Source of the DNA: Bryobacteraceae bacterium
Lineage (GTDB): Bacteria > Acidobacteriota > Terriglobia > Bryobacterales > Bryobacteraceae
Direction: 5' to 3'
NCBI GenBank assembly: GCA_025929455.1
Contig: JAICMB010000213.1
Span: forward strand, 1-6,180
DNA: 6,180 nucleotides
Under the pieces are notes generated by a model. The model worked only from the letters and a program-made list of their open reading frames with translations. It searched no databases and was not told the origin of the DNA. The translations under genes were made by a program, and so were the position numbers. Every line of letters begins with the position of its first letter. Position 1 is the stretch's first letter. This document shows positions 6,001-6,180 of this stretch, piece by piece.

Positions 6001-6180
6001 GCTGCAATTGCGCGTGGAAAAACGCTTTTCGCATGGGCTGCAGGCTCTCGTGACATACACTTGGTCTAAGTCCATAGACGACGCTTCCACTACCGACGGC
6101 AGCGTTACGTGGCTGGGAGGCATCACTAGCCTACAGGACCCGAACAACCGCCATCTCGAGCGTAGTCTTTCTACCTTCGA
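3080..6180 (+). CDS. Oar-like TonB-dependent outer-membrane receptor with carboxypeptidase-regulatory-like domain (C-terminus beyond right edge)
   Basis: The frame stays open from ATG 3080 to the window end, 1033 codons, with no frameshift. Residues 1-34 form a signal peptide with a hydrophobic core and a cleavage site after AAWA (31-34). Residues about 38-125 are the carboxypeptidase-regulatory-like beta-sandwich (GVVSDPSGAVVPNA at 43-56, SAGRYVFRQVPPSTY at 75-89). The plug spans about 140-265, with NGGRNATADVLMDGV (192-206) and AEYGFSGGTIVNMITRSGS (241-259). Barrel strands follow from YEFFRN (267-272), including IGGPI (301-305), FFFFDYDGTR (311-320) and FIQDNWKV near nt 5144-5167. Such proteins sit in the outer membrane and import large or scarce ligands with TonB-ExbBD energy; the ligand here is unknown. 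No SusD-like partner is seen. Members are usually a little over 1000 residues, so perhaps 50-150 are missing. Six mature cysteines occur in three close pairs (181/184, 345/358, 489/497). The gene has its own promoter and ribosome binding site. Confidence 0.95.
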   Translation, partial: MCSRNTGVGGPGFFVARIVAALIVAALCCTAAWAQLYTGSVTGVVSDPSGAVVPNAQLQLVDQAKGFSYSATTDSAGRYVFRQVPPSTYKLTVEAQGFRSESQTGIKLDVSQNATVNFSLQLGTTTQSVQISAEAPMLSTQDAVTGQVVNRKFINDLPLVSRSVLDLAYLTPGITEVDTSCMGCAANNFVSNGGRNATADVLMDGVTTTNYEQNSGVQVPTYTPSVDAVEEFNVQQTNFSAEYGFSGGTIVNMITRSGSNQFHGSLYEFFRNQKLDANNFFNNASGIPIPPLRNNNFGLTIGGPIRRNKTFFFFDYDGTRSRSMSNAQAGVPSAAERQGNFGELCGYAGGSFDATGRCSADSGQLWDPYTGVYNADAGGPVRSGYIPFNNMATYISPGNPNLNGTGYQLPARAGNLIDPVAQKLMQYYPLPNVAVGSSAYNPYDNWIGSGPNASTNNQFDIKIDHRFSENDLFSGKYSQQWGDSHGFNCYGNLADPCTSGPNTNSAHLVALNETHTFSPTLLLNVAYGFTRGAPWTHSIAGDYKNLDPVSLLGMPQYMNLSGVPFIPSIVMNSSYVQPGPNLASIGTQPWSYLRQGQETHHLLGTVSWIKGSHEIKFGAEARTHRDNFTQPGTPGGYFVFDFTGTSQMPYSGGGDSMASFLTGVGGPGTWGQYEVPNLVSTQSFQVGGFIQDNWKVNKKLTANVGVRYDLSFPRTERYNRMNELDPNVVSPLQVPGMGTLHGGEIFMNDNNRSNYGNDLNNFGPRIGIAYRPFEKTVIRTGYGIYYSTVRSGAAGVGPPGYQGYDEATPWLNTYNNDGATPWGRLSDPFPIVGPKLPPGSSLGLLNDVGFTAVGPIKSIDSATPYEQSWSFGIQRELPADFLIDANYIGKKGTHLYFGGAGSLDYLGPQIETYNASQISALNTYVDNPFYGIITDPNSSLSSSQVPAYQLQLPFPQFTGFNGDSPPWGNSIYNALQLRVEKRFSHGLQALVTYTWSKSIDDASTTDGSVTWLGGITSLQDPNNRHLERSLSTF

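Overview
The window looks like chromosomal DNA of an acidobacterium, most probably a Bryobacterales/Solibacter-like lineage. The grounds are moderate GC-rich codon use, a very large TonB-dependent receptor of the Oar type with an N-terminal carboxypeptidase-regulatory-like domain, the C-terminal relic of an acidobacterial-type duplicated ABC permease, and an exported protein that resembles hypothetical proteins I associate with this phylum. This is inferred from reading the sequence; no search was run.

Layout. Positions 1-314 (minus) hold the N-terminal third of a GT2 glycosyltransferase that runs off the left edge. A 75-base divergent gap follows. On the plus strand there is then a two-gene unit: an exported protein of unknown function (390-1274) and, three bases after it, a YqiA/YcfP-like alpha/beta hydrolase (1278-1937). 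The hydrolase converges tail to tail with a small minus-strand gene (1934-2182), and their stop codons overlap. That small gene encodes an 82-residue, possibly ribbon-helix-helix-like protein. It lies downstream of maf (2260-2808, minus), a nucleotide pyrophosphatase of the YhdE type. Three bases upstream of the maf start codon is the decayed tail of an ABC permease gene (2812-2880, minus).

The right half (3080-6180, plus) is one uninterrupted reading frame for an outer-membrane TonB-dependent receptor. It has a signal peptide, a carboxypeptidase-regulatory-like domain, a plug and part of the beta barrel, and it is cut by the right edge after 1033 codons. It has its own sigma-70-like promoter (TTGACT, 17-base spacer, TAGCAT), a pair of overlapping inverted repeats just upstream of it, and an AGGAGG ribosome binding site.

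The genes do not form one obvious pathway. They are envelope glycosylation, an exported protein with a cytoplasmic hydrolase, a housekeeping pyrophosphatase with a small possible regulator, and an outer-membrane importer. I see no CRISPR array, RNA gene, transposase, integrase or defence cassette, and nothing that amounts to a convincing new system. The points most worth a second look are the permease relic next to maf, the small gene whose start region sits between inverted repeats, the operator-like repeats before the receptor promoter, and the three cysteine pairs in the receptor.
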